Of a stretch of DNA of 64,000 nt, positions 11,831 through 22,783 are shown piece after piece. Position numbers and translations under genes: made by a program. The DNA comes from Piper betle. Taxonomy: Eukaryota; Streptophyta; Magnoliopsida; Piperales; Piperaceae. The number at the start of each line of letters is the position of its first letter. Position 1 is the first letter of the stretch. Where the stretch lies: contig JAURVB010013111.1 of assembly GCA_033002965.1 (NCBI GenBank), positions 124,001 through 188,000 on the forward strand, given 5' to 3'. The notes under the pieces were generated by a model. The model saw only the letters and a program-made list of their open reading frames with translations, did no database searches and was not told where the DNA came from.

Positions 11831-12768
11831 TTTAACACCTCGTTTTAGTTTACCTGTGAACTGACCCAAAAATGTCACTAGCGATCTAACCGTTCATTAA
11901 TCTACTTGATTGGGTTAAGCCAACCAACATCTCCCTCTAAGTGTCTCAGAATGGTGATGCAGCATGCAATGCATAGATGAGATGCTTGGGATCTAACATT
12001 GTCCTACATACATGCTATGCTATGCAAACAAATACATAAACAAAACCAAACAAATGAATAATTCAGAAGAAATATTTATTTTGAAAACGAAAAATGACAG
12101 AGTCTCCCCTACAAGTGCAATAGAGGCCACCCTATCAATGACAAATAGTATATATGTATAACAATAAAAATCGAAAACACATTCCAAACAACATGCTTTC
12201 ACATTCTAGTTATCTTCGCTCTGTGGCTCGCCCTATTCATTTTCCACATTCCATTTGCATTCACATATAAAATATCTTTAGTAGTTTACATAATATCATC
12301 CATATAGTTCAATACATCACCAATTACAATCAGCTGGTACAACTGTACGTGATTTCATTGCTGCTCTGCAGTCCTGACAGTGCTCATTCCTCGAGATTCT
12401 CACCTACATATATAAAAGACATCAGTAACAAGTGTTACAGGTCAAGAAATAACTAATAAAAAACTGACACATGAAAGTTAACTCTCCTGTTGAATAAAAA
12501 CCTCATACAGTTCCTCAAGAAGTCTTATAAGGGAAATAATAGGAGTCATCAACCTCAGGCAACAGCAATCCCTTTCTATATCATTCTCTTTCCATTGACA
12601 ATTTAAACTATCCCTTGTGTGGGAAAATCATTTACTTTCATCTCAGCCCACTACACTCTCCATATTACTCCTAGCCATGAGTATAGAGAGCAATTACTCT
12701 TAGGCATTCGCCTTCAGTACCTTTTGAAACAACAAGTCTACAAATGCACTACAAAGTAGTACCCGTAA
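11831..12768 (-). mobile_element. 5' LTR of the minus gypsy element, segment 1
   Basis: On the minus strand this is the last 940 bp of a group N LTR: GTTACTGATGTCTTTTATAT then ATGTAGGTGAG near 12,420, and TTCACAGG..ACTAAAACGAGGTGTTA at the end. At 12,768 it is cut by the group B solo LTR and resumes at 20,130. Joining AGTAGTACCCGTAA to ACCTCCACA restores the order seen in the intact nested LTR (reverse complement near 53,640). Confidence 0.85.
12764..12768 (+). repeat. Target-site duplication CGTAA, left copy
   Basis: CGTAA directly precedes TGTAAAACCCTG at 12,769 and is repeated exactly at 20,125-20,129, directly after the matching LTR end GGTCATTACA. Five-base duplications are standard for Ty3/Gypsy integration. 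This defines 12,769-20,124 as one insertion that later became a solo LTR. Confidence 0.85.
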
Positions 12769-13399
12769 TGTAAAACCCTGAAAAAAATATAATTAGTTTA
12801 TTTTATTTAGGGTTTTGTAAATCTTACAACAAACCATAAATATTATTTAATTAAATTAATTCTTGAAAAAAATCAATATTATAAATTAATCAATTATGAC
12901 CTTTAGCATATCGGTACAATGAATGATATAATTATGACTGATTACGTTGTTTAAAAATCTTTGAGTCGGTCTGGGAAGGATAGAACGTTGGAGAATTTTA
13001 TTTTTTAAAGTGGGATATTTTAAGGGAGTTGGGTAGCGTCTCTACCCGGTTAAATTCTCGTGTTGGGGTGTTTCTCCATACCCTAGCCGTCGCTACTTCT
13101 TCTTCACCATCACCGGTTCCAAATCTCTTCTCCTCTTCCTTGCCAGAGCGAGCATCCTCCTTGTTTTGGTACCTTCCCTATCTTCTTTTTCTTTCTTTCT
13201 TCCATGTGCAAGCACGTAGAGTTCATGTTTAGACATCACTGTTCATTTATTTTGTTGTTTGTTGGTGGATATCATGATCTATTTTAATAACAGTTGATTT
13301 TAATGTTATAAATTGTTATCAAAATTACATTAATCTTAATTGATAATAAGTTTTAATAATCATGGGAACTTAAGGTTTTAAATCAACAAGAAAACCAAA

Positions 13400-14330
13400 C
13401 TAAATTACACGACTAAGATTCATCCATGGTCGACTGAGTTCGTAAGTTCAGCAAGATGGAAAATAGCAGGGGAAGCATTGCCAGGGATCCCCACATTTCT
13501 CGACGACCCCTCTGGGTGTTTGGTCGAAGGGTTGGCTCGCCTTGTCCCTCGCTCCGATGGGTTGATGGAGTTGCTCCGGTTGGTGGGACTGAGTTCAAGA
13601 ACGTGACAAAGGCGGTGGCTTTCCTCTGCAACCCGGTGTTGCATCCTTTTTCTCCAACACACAGCAGAATTTCAAGCCCAGAAAACCTAGTCCTGCTGCC
13701 GGCACAGTCCACATTGGCGACCTCCTCGCCGGGAGTCATGGCGACGGTCGTTCCGACATCGGAGGATGATCCTAATCTCTTTTCGTCGATCAGTTTATGG
13801 CCGATCTCGCATGTATGGATGCCGGCCTGGGGTAGCAAATGGCAAAAATAGAGGCGACGGCGATGGGTGAAGAAATCCGGCCGTCCTGGGTGGCGATGGG
13901 TTCCGATCTGGCCAGGGAAGGTCGCTAGAGGGTCGAGGGTGTCGAGGCGACCACCCGATCGCGGCGGCAACGCTCGCCGGCGGCTGAATCGACGATGCGA
14001 GTGCGTCGCTAGGCGTGGCGATGCCAGGCGTCACGGCGGCTGGAAGGCGGCCGGGTTGGTCGGGGCGACACTGCGACGGCACGGCGGGGCTGGGCGGCGA
14101 CGATCGACGGCGGCCGGAGGCGATCGGCGGTGGCAACAACTTGTATGGTGGGCAGATGGAGTTTGGAGAAGAGAAGTGTCGGCAGGGAAGAAGAAACACT
14201 CCGGTGGTAAACTCGTAAATAAAACTTGACTCGACACCGGCTCGAGTCAAGAATAATACTAACTCGTAATAAATCCTTAAAAAATAATCCAGAGGCTTGA
14301 CGTGGAATTAGAAATGGCAAAGCTTATATC
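13400..14330 (-). other. Antisense GC-rich leader module inside the group B LTR
   Basis: This 0.9-kb stretch is much richer in G and C (CGGCGGC, CCGGCC runs) than the surrounding LTR and gives long overlapping open frames on both strands. These are most likely composition effects: none shows a known domain. Read on the minus strand it matches the group N leader: TTTACGAGTTT.CCACC and CGACACTTC near 14,200, preceded by the TTGACTCGA inverted repeat and TTAAGGATTTATTACGA. It therefore looks like a leader unit sitting backwards in this LTR. A captured host 5' exon is an alternative I cannot exclude. Confidence 0.5.
14225..14251. repeat. Perfect 10-bp inverted repeat, 7-bp loop
   Basis: CTTGACTCGA (14,225-14,234), CACCGGC, TCGAGTCAAG (14,242-14,251). 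The same 10-bp arms with a different 7-bp spacer occur at 52,100-52,126 in a group N LTR, and a shorter version (ACTCGA...TCGAGT) lies near 18,790. Conserved arms with a changing spacer suggest a site that binds a dimeric protein or folds in RNA. Confidence 0.8.
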
Positions 14331-16432
14331 TGCCTAAGTAACTAAACAACCAAATGGCAAGCATTATAACATAACTCGTGTTAATATTATTATTTTAATG
14401 ATTATGGGTTACGGTTGCTAAGCTAATTAATTATTGTACGAAATCGCCATGAGTAATAAAATTCTAGTAATGATAAACTGTTGATAATTAATTGGTGTAC
14501 TATAAGTTATTAATTTAAATCAGATGGTTATAAGTGATTAATGAAATAAAGATTTCACCTTTACCATATTAAATTTAATATTAGATAGATAAAGTTGATT
14601 ATTTTAATAACGAGTTAGTAAGGTAGAAAAATGGGTTATTAAACTATAATAGTGCGCTGATCACAAGCGTTGAACCTAAATAGTTTAGGTAAAATAAATA
14701 AAGTTCAAGTCTTTATTGAGTTGAACAATTTAAAATAATTTAAAGTAGTATTATCATTGAATTAGGACAATACAAGTCATTTTAAATAATTTAATAGAAC
14801 TACTTAATTAATTGCCGGTTAAACATTTAGAATTTATAAAAAAATTAAAAAAATTATTATAGGTATACCCAAGCTTATATTTAATGAATTAAGTATCTAC
14901 TATACACTAAATTGATATTAATAACGATGGTAATTAAAGATTAAAATTGTAAGCTAAATCGTTCATATCGTTGGTTAAGTAATTATTGTCTCAAAGGAAA
15001 ACATAGTAATAATAGTAATTAAATACTTGTTTATAAGTTAATAATTATTTTATCATTAGTGAAGTGTGAATTATGATTTAAATAATTACATTAAAATGTA
15101 AAGTATGACTTAAATAATTATGTCACATGAATAATTTAATATTTAATATTTTTGAATTTTAATCATGATATATATTAGTCATTTAGTTGCATGCATTTCT
15201 ACTCAAATAAAATTCGACTTATGTATAATTTTATGTTCTCGTTTAGATTAGGATCGTTGGTTAGAGTTGTAGGTTCACTTACGAATTGTCCAGGTCCGTA
15301 TAATTATTTGAAATATTGTATTTTCCTTTATTGGCAACCCTGGTCGGCCTAAGCCCTGTTTCGACTACCATGCACCGAGTGTTGACTCATTCCAACACGG
15401 GGCCGCACCCTTTAAAAAATTACTACTTGGGAGTCTTGGTCAACTTGTGGTCATATCCGACCACAATGCGCCAAGCGCAACCGGAGTCAATGAATTGACT
15501 CAATTGGACACAAGGCAGCACCCCCTTAAAGATTAAATACTTGCCCCCATGCCGAAAGGGGTGACAGGGCGTAGTGGTACAAGATGGCTCATTATGCACT
15601 TGTTATACCGAGAGGGTGAGTCAGTGGCAAATATCGGTAACTACAGGCTGTGGGCCACGTAGCGTGTGTGCGACATGCATGGGATTGTAGCTGGATGGTG
15701 TGGCCACCCCTCCCAGCATAATTGGAGCTCAGAATAAGCTCATAATTACTAAAAGTCTCGAGAAATGACAATCAGGATTTTATTGACTTGTTTCATTTAA
15801 TTATGTAGCTTAGTGGTTTTATCACTAACGCGGAATTGCCTCTGCAGATATGAGCATGGAAGGATGGGTAGAGTTGGGACAACTGGAGGACTCTATTATT
15901 AGACTATTCTTTCCTCGAGATTGTTTACATGACAATGGGATTTTGGTTCGGTTCACGGACATGGCGGATACTGTGGGCCTTGCTAGCCAGGTGTTACTCA
16001 AAGTTTAAGTAAACAACCCTATAAGGACCAGTCCTAACCGGACTGGGTGTTACTTAAAATGTTACATGAATAATATGAAAGCAAATAAGTATAGCATTTC
16101 TAACTCAAAAGAACTTATTTTTCAAAGAACAATGTATGAAATAATTATCCCATAGTCTTGGACTGTTTCCCATAGCCACATTTATAACACCAGAAAAGTA
16201 AAAAGAGAAGTACGCTTATTATCTGTTTACCACCCGAGTTGGTAGAAGAACCACCATGTCGTCTCTTAGTATTTAGTTCCGGCTGCTAACCTGCGGAGGC
16301 AATTCCGTGTTAGTGATTAACCACTAAACCGTATAATTAAATAAAACAAGTCCATAAACTCCCTCTCATTATCTATAATAATGGTTGTTGTGACCATTCT
16401 AACATGTCTATTTATTAGCTGATGGTTCAGTC

Positions 16433-17816
16433 CACCATGTCCATTAGTTGGCTGATGGGTTAGTCCACCATGTCCATCTATTGGCTAATGGGTCAGTCCA
16501 TCATGTCCATTACTGACTAGTGAGTCCAATCCGCCATGTCTGCTATCGGCTCGTGAGTCCAATCCACCATGTCCATTAGTTGGCTGATGGGTCAGTCTAC
16601 CATGTCCATCTATTGGTTGATGGGTCAGTCCACCATGTCTGTAATTGGTTGGTGAGTCCAATCCGCCATGTCCAATTTATTGGCTGATGGGTCAGTCCAT
16701 CATGTCCATTACCGGCTGGCAAGTCCAATCTGCCATGTCTGTTATCGGCTGGTGAGTCTAATCCACCATGTCCGTAATTGGCTGGCGAGTCCAATCCACC
16801 ATATCCAATTTATTGGCTGATAGGTCAGTCCATCATGTCCATTACCAGCTAGCGAGTCCAATTCTCCATGTCCGTTATCGGCTGGTGGGTCCAATCCACC
16901 ATGTCCGTAATTGGCTGGCGAGTCCAATCCACCATGTCCAATTTATTGGCTGCTGGGTTAGTCCATCATGTCCATTACCGGCTGGCGAGTCCAATCCACC
17001 ATGTCCGTTATCAGCTGGTGAGTCCAATCCACCATGTCCATAATTGGCTGGCAAATCCAATCTGCCAGGTCCAATTTATGACCTGATGGGTCAGTCCATC
17101 ATGTCCATTACCGGCTGGTGAGTCCAATCCACCATGTCTGTTATCGGCTGGTGAGTCCAATCCGCCATGTCCGTAATTGGCTGGCGAGTCCAATCTGCCA
17201 TGTCCAATTTATTGGCTGATGGGTCAGTCCATCATGTCCATTACCGATTGGCGAGTCCAATCTGCCATGTCTGTTATCGGCTGGTGACTCCAATCCACCA
17301 TGTCCGTTATCAGCTGGTGAGTCCAATCCACCATGTTCGTAATTGGCTGGCGAATCCAATTTGCCAGGTCCAATTTATGAGCTGACCGGTCAGTCCATCA
17401 TATCCATTACCGGCTAGTGAGTCCAATCCGCCATGTCCGTTATCGGCTGGTGAGTCCAATCCACCATGTCCGTAATTGGCTGGCGAGTCCAATCTGCCAT
17501 GTCCAATTTATTGGCTGATGGGTCAGTCCATCATGTCCATTACCGATTGGCGAGTCCAATCTGTCATGTGTGTTATCAGCCGGTGAGTCCAATCCACCAT
17601 GTCCGTAATTGGCTGGCGAGTCCAATCTACCATGTCCAATTTATTGGCTAATGGGTCAGTCCACCATGCCCATTACCGATTGGCGAGTCCAATCCGCCAT
17701 GTCCATTATCGGCTGGTGAGTCCAATCCACCATGTCCGTAATTGGCTGGCAAGTCCAATCTGCCATGTCCAATTTATTGGCTGATGGGTCACTCCATCAT
17801 GTCCATTATTTGATTA
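16433..17816 (-). repeat. 33-bp monomer array with 133-bp higher-order units
   Basis: About 40 monomers of 33-34 bp, each containing GGCTG and GAGTCCAATC and ending CCATG. From 16,671 the array is organised as four-monomer units. The marker TCCAATTTA falls at 16,671, 16,804, 16,937, 17,070, 17,203, 17,369, 17,502, 17,635 and 17,768. All steps are 133 bp except one of 166, which holds one extra monomer. Because 133 is not a multiple of three, the many open frames across the array shift at every unit and are not genes. Confidence 0.95.
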
Positions 17817-18839
17817 TGAAGGGCATAGCTCGTGTCAGACTGAGTCAATTCTTTGACCATGGTTGCACTGGTGCATGGTGGTCGAATTTGGGCTCAGGCT
17901 GACGAGGCTGACCAGGTTGTCCACAAGGGAAAATATAACATTTTAAATAATTATACGAACCTGTATATTTCGAACTCGCAACTGTGACCAATGATCCTAA
18001 TCTGAACTCACAACTGCGACTGGTATATTTCGAGTAGAAATGCATGCAACTAAGTGACTAATATATATATCACTATTAAATTTCAACAATATTAAATATT
18101 AAACTATTCATGTGATATAATCATTTAAATCCTACTTTACATTAATAATCTAGATCATAATTAACACTTAACAAATAATAAAATAATTATCAACTTAAAA
18201 ACAAATATCTAATTACTATTATTAGTATATTTTCCTTTAAGACGATAATTACTTAACTACAATCTTGATAATTTAGTTTACGGTTTTAAATCTTTAATCA
18301 CTATCCTTATTCATAGCAATTTATTTAAATAAGTTGTACGATTAAATTATTTAAAATAATTTGTATTATTTTAATTTTAAAATATTATTAATACAATTAT
18401 TTTAAATTATTCGACTCAATAAAATTTCGAACTTTATTTATTTTCATTATGCTATATAGGTTCGACACTAGTGATTGCTACCTAACTATAGTTTAATAAC
18501 CCATTTTCTATTTTACTTACTTGTTATTAAAATAATCACTTTATTTACCTAATATTAAATTTAATATGGTAAAGGTAAAATCTTTATTTTATTAATTACT
18601 TATCATTGTCTGATTTAATTTAATCGTTCGTTGTGTGCCGATTAATTATCGACTGTTTATCATTACCATATTTTTATTACTTATGTCCATGTTGATTTCA
18701 TCAAATAATTAATTAGTTTAGTAACTTTAACCCATAACCCATTACAATAATTATTTTTAAAGATTTATTACGAGTTCGTATTATTTTTAACTCGAGTCGG
18801 TATCGAGTCAATCAGTATTTATAGATTTGCCACCGTGAG

Positions 18840-18880
18840 CTTCTTCTTCTTCTTCTTCTTCTTCTTCTTCTTCTTGTCGG
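18840..18880 (+). repeat. (CTT)n microsatellite
   Basis: About twelve uninterrupted CTT units follow GTGAG at the start of the leader-like segment of the nested LTR. It lies downstream of a short inverted repeat (ACTCGAGTCGGTATCGAGT) and a TTTATAG motif, reading on the plus strand, that is, antisense to the LTR. Confidence 0.9.
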
Positions 18881-20000
18881 CCCTTCTCTTCTTCCAGCTT
18901 CGTCCTTGGCACAACTCAGATCACGCCCTTCTTCTTCTTCCCTATGCAACCTAATTGAACAACCATCTAAACATCCTAATCTAGCATCAACAATGAATTA
19001 ACAGCCAAAGATGAAGCCTAACGTCCACGTTTTGCAGCAGCTATCCAAGGCGACCTTCCTGCACCCAAAAACCAGTCTTGGTGTCTTTTTCTTCAACCCA
19101 AAACCAGATCACTTCATTCCCTAACTGCTTCCCTTCCCTAGCAAACCAATTGGAAGCCTAAAGCTCGTGCCTTTCAGCAACTATCCACGTCCCACTCTGT
19201 TCTGCACCAAGGCGCAACTTTTGGCCAGCAGCACTGCTGGGACTGCAAATTTAACTTTGTCCGGCCAGCAGCACTACCGGGAACTCTTCCCTTCTCCCTG
19301 CACGAAAGCCCAACATCAAGGCCAAACACTATAAGCATGCACGGTGTGAGCCTTGGCCGGCAAACTGGTATAGATGTCTAGAATTCCTCCACAGTGCTGC
19401 TCCCTACAACTCCGCCCATAACCAGCTGTAATTCCGCCACCACTTGGAAACCAGGGACATGGCGAGCCCTCCCTTCCACCCAGCAGCAAGAGAGGACGTC
19501 AGGGTTGTGAGGGAATGCCTTGCCAACGTTTTTTACTGTCGCCCATCTTGCTAAAATTTCAGACTACTTGGCCATGGACGGGATTCCAGTTTTCAGTTTA
19601 ATTCTTGTTGTTTATTCTGGATTTCAGACTTGATTTGTCATGATTATCAAGCTTATTATCAATTAAAAAGACATATGAATGCATGAAAATTAAGAAGAGG
19701 AAGATAGGAAGGTTACCCAACCAAGGAAGATGCCGGCTCAGGTAAGGAAGAGGAAAAGAAGATGAGAGCGTAATGACGCCCCCCTCACAATTTATAAAAT
19801 GAAAAATGACGTCCCTTCACCAAAAATGGCTAGGGAATGTGAAAACACAGCAACACCCGTATTTTATTCCTTTAACTGGGTAACCAGGTAAAGAATAAAA
19901 TATTTAATCGGGTAGAGAATATAATATAATTTAATATTAATTCTCTAACGTTTGATCCTTCCCTGCCTGAGTCAAATATATTAAAATTTTTTTCCATGGT
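18881..20000. other. Leader-like and AT-rich LTR sequence, no gene seen
   Basis: C/T-rich then A/T-rich sequence belonging to the nested minus LTR. Several ATG triplets are followed quickly by stops in all frames. CCTGCCTGAGTC near 19,960 is the reverse of GACTCAGGCAGG and matches the group B LTR start region near 12,963. Confidence 0.5.
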
Positions 20001-20124
20001 CTTTACAATTCCGAGCTTATAGTATATTTATAATGATTGAAAATTAATAGAAAATTAATTTACGAGACACTTAGTTTCGCATAGTAACACTTGGCTCGTG
20101 GCTCATAACGGGCGGGTCATTACA

Positions 20125-20129
20125 CGTAA
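20125..20129 (+). repeat. Target-site duplication CGTAA, right copy
   Basis: Exact repeat of 12,764-12,768, directly after the group B LTR terminus. It marks the far side of the solo-LTR insertion. Confidence 0.85.
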
Positions 20130-21690
20130 ACCTCCACACTTCTCCGGGTTTGAGGAACTCAAAGGTGGAGTTATCAGGATCCCTTAGAAATAGAATGGAT
20201 GCTCACCAATTCTAGAGCCTACTTTGAAGAACGCATACCCTATCTCAAGACGAGGCCATCAGTTTCCCTTGTCTCACATTTCACTAAAAATGCGAAAAAT
20301 TATATATACATAGGCATAGGCAGCAATTTCAAAATAATAGGCCCGAAGGCATCGTGAGCTGGATTTGAGTTTCAAAAATAAAGTGAAGGGATCTCATTCT
20401 CGAGGGTTATTAATCCGGAAATACGATTGGCTAAATCGCCTGTGTAGAGTGGGATACAATATATCCACCACTCGACACGTCCGTTTACATGTTAAAACAG
20501 ATCACGATAGAATGAGACAATAAATTAGGATCGAGTCCTAAACGGACTTGGTTGAAGCTTCGATAGTGTCCACACACCTAGGCAGTGAACTTCTACTTCG
20601 TACCTACACATCAAATCTAGAAGCTAACTCCTGCAAACTAAATGATGCATCAAACTCAACTTGAACATCACACTCACAACACAATCATCATCCACCACAT
20701 AGTCAACAACCCTCATCAGCATAAGAATATTCCTAGCTCATCCCATTCACACAGATTTTATTATGTTTTTCTAAGTTATGTTACAGTCAATTAGCATGCT
20801 CAAATTTAATTTACTTGATTAGATCACTAATATTCATTCACTATCAATCAAATTATGTAAATCATCAATTCATTCAGAATCAGGCATTCATCACAACAAT
20901 TAATCAAGCCTAGTTTATTGTGCTTAATAATTATCAATTTTAAATAATTACATCGGAGGCAATTATACCTCATGTTGTTAGTAATTGTCGACGGCTAGGG
21001 TATCGTTGTGGGTCTCAGAGCTCAAATTCGGCGCTCAGTGGTGTCCGATGTTCGATCGGGTTCGACTGGATGAGTTCGGCGGACGGCAAATTGAAGCAAA
21101 TTCAGTTTTCCGGCAGGTTTCAATGGTTTTCTGGTACCTTCCAGCAGTTTTCCAGCAACCTTTCGACAATTTTCTGGTGAATGTTGCCGGCGGCGGCTAC
21201 TGGCAAGATGGCGGTGGTATGGGGGTATCGTTGGCACCGGCTTGGCAAGCCTGATAGTTCCACATTGCCGACTTGCTCGGGGAAGGCAGTGGCTCACTGG
21301 AAAATGGCAAAACAAGGCTGTCAGTGGTGGGGTGTGGAGATCCAGCCGATGTGCATGGTGCTGGGCTGTACTCCAATTGAGAAAGGTTGTGGGAGGGTCG
21401 GCGATGTCAAGGCACAACTGGAGAGCGGAGGTTGTGGTCGCCAGTGATGGGATCGGTGACGGGAGTGCTGCTCTAGGGTGCAGCTCCCTCATGTCTTGGA
21501 GGCTGGGCAGCAGCCAGGGGTGCTCGGAGTGGCATGGCTACGTCATGATGGGGCTCTGTGGCATCAATCGGTGGTGGGGTGGCGTCGGCGGTGGTGTCAG
21601 TAACAAGCAAAGGGTGCGGCGCCGAGGGTTTGCGTGAAGAAGATAAGTGTCAGTGGGGAAGAAATGGGTTGGTGGCAACATTAGAGATGC
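20130..21690 (-). mobile_element. 5' LTR of the minus gypsy element, segment 2
   Basis: This continues the group N LTR interrupted at 12,768. On the minus strand it matches the nested LTR at 52,150-53,640: GAGTTCCTCA, TAGGTACGAAGTAG (near 20,600), the AATTACCTCCGATTTAA-like junction (near 20,960), CTAGCCGTCG, AGCGCCGAATT and the GC-rich leader to about 21,690. The first 400-500 bp of the LTR, before the leader, are missing; plus-strand sequence of another element begins near 21,720. Open frames at 20,985-21,640 reflect GC content, not genes. Confidence 0.8.
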
Positions 21691-21719
21691 AATGTGTAGT
21701 GTTATGTAGTTACATAGTG

Positions 21720-22783
21720 TGCACCTCTGTATTGTCTATAGCCTACATATGACCATCTGGCAGCCCTGTTTGTGCGAGTCTACCACAATGGTAGTAGCTA
21801 AATGAGTCAAGAACAAGTACGATAAATTGATACAGGATGATTAGTCATTAATCAGGGATGAGAAGATGAGACACTCTTGTGCCTCACAATGGGTTCCCGT
21901 TGACCTGTGGTGCAGCTATTGTTCTTTGGGATGGGAGATCCCCATGCTCTAGGACATGTGTACCTGGTACTTGAGAGGTACTTGTCTACTGTTTACCGAT
22001 TGCCCTATAACCCTAGGAGCCAACCTTTGGGATGCCTGTGTTGTAGTTCTGAGGATGATGATTAAATCTTGTGTAAGCACAACAACGGTACTTCAGAGTG
22101 GACATTGCCTCAGCCTTCCTACATTTTATATATACCACCTTATCCTTTCTTGTTCACCTCTCACTATGTGGCTATAGGTAGAGACATAGTGACATGCCTT
22201 TTAAACAATTGACGCATTTCACACTTGCCAAGGTCCAATTTTTTAGACCAATCACGATAGCCTGATTGGAGGGTCTCCCTTTGCACAACCATATGCATCA
22301 TGAAGTCAGCTAACTTTAGATCATCCTCATCTATTAAGGTTTACATGGTGGGTTTAATAGATTACCTTTCAATAAGCACACCTAAGACTACATTCACCTT
22401 CATGTGGAAGGAGGCAAGTATGATTACGTATGTAGACATATGCATGATATATGCCTTTGTTAGCTCTAGGCTCACCTTCAATAGGTATGCCCCGAAATAG
22501 TATGGTTGATTGCAATAAGACCTCATGGTGATGTGTTAGGTGGCACAACATCTCGTTGGTAGTATGGTTCACTAGTAGTATGCTTGGTACCATAGGTATT
22601 GAAAGTGGAGCGGCTTGATAATGGCGTACTCAGTGGCAGTGCATTTGAAGCAGAAAATTACGTTAACTCATCTCACCGCATGTGTGTGTAGTTGTTTGTA
22701 TGGTTTGATCATGACTTATGTTCGTAGAGTGTGTAAGCCCTTAGGTGAATTCCGAGGATAGAATTTTTCTAAGTGAGGGAGAT
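21720..22783 (+). mobile_element. 3' part of a non-coding element's internal region
   Basis: It is colinear with 50,120-51,690 of the nested element: GAGTCTACCACA.TGGTAGTAG, ACTTG.CTACTGTTTACCGATTG, and at the end GAATTTTTCTAAGTGAGGGA, the polypurine tract just before TGTAAAACC at 22,784. No ORF longer than about 75 codons and no retroviral domain is visible. The left edge is a rearrangement with the minus-strand LTR. Confidence 0.7.

Larger units (their letters stand above)
15965..20007 (-). mobile_element. Minus-strand group B LTR with expanded array (nested, solo)
   Basis: Read on the minus strand it starts TGTAAAGACCATGG at 20,007 and runs through a CTT-repeat leader (18,840-19,000), an AT-rich section, a 1.4-kb tandem array, CTAACACGGAATTGCCTCCGC (reverse of 16,282-16,320), and GTAACACCTGGC.AGCAAGGCCC-like sequence near 15,985. 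It is the same subfamily as the 5' LTR at 41,196-42,710, which has the same array type but only about 0.5 kb of it. The outer 24 bp of the 3' end are missing and no target duplication was found, so the left boundary is approximate. Confidence 0.8.
12769..20124 (+). mobile_element. Group B solo LTR, interrupted by a nested minus LTR
   Basis: It starts TGTAAAACCCTG and ends GGGCGGGTCATTACA, flanked by perfect CGTAA duplications. Its own sequence is 12,769 to about 15,964 plus 20,008-20,124; the rest is a nested minus-strand LTR. It contains a leader-like stretch with the CCCTAGCCGTCGC motif (13,080-13,220), a long antisense GC-rich module (13,400-14,330), an AT-rich section, and the non-repetitive cassette (GCCGAAAGGGGTGACAGGG at 15,551). 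The end is TCACTAACGCGGAATTGCC at 15,822. There is no internal coding region, so the element was lost by LTR-LTR recombination. Confidence 0.85.

Noticed and set aside
13413..14320. Several overlapping ORFs of 100-185 codons on both strands
   Set aside because: They lie in a GC-rich LTR module where stop codons are rare by composition. The predicted peptides are Pro/Arg/Ser-rich with no domain, and the module is explained as LTR leader sequence.
16597..17784. Repetitive peptides (SPANYGHGGLDSPADNGHGG-like) on both strands
   Set aside because: Produced by the 33-bp array. The 133-bp unit is not divisible by three, so the frame changes every unit; no start context or conserved product.
16433..17816. 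CRISPR-like array
   Set aside because: No constant repeat with unique spacers: the whole 33-bp monomer repeats in higher-order units, the context is eukaryotic, and there are no cas genes.
20985..21640. ORFs of 88-156 codons
   Set aside because: Same reason: they fall in the GC-rich leader of the minus-strand group N LTR and are not conserved with 52,140-52,790 as a protein.
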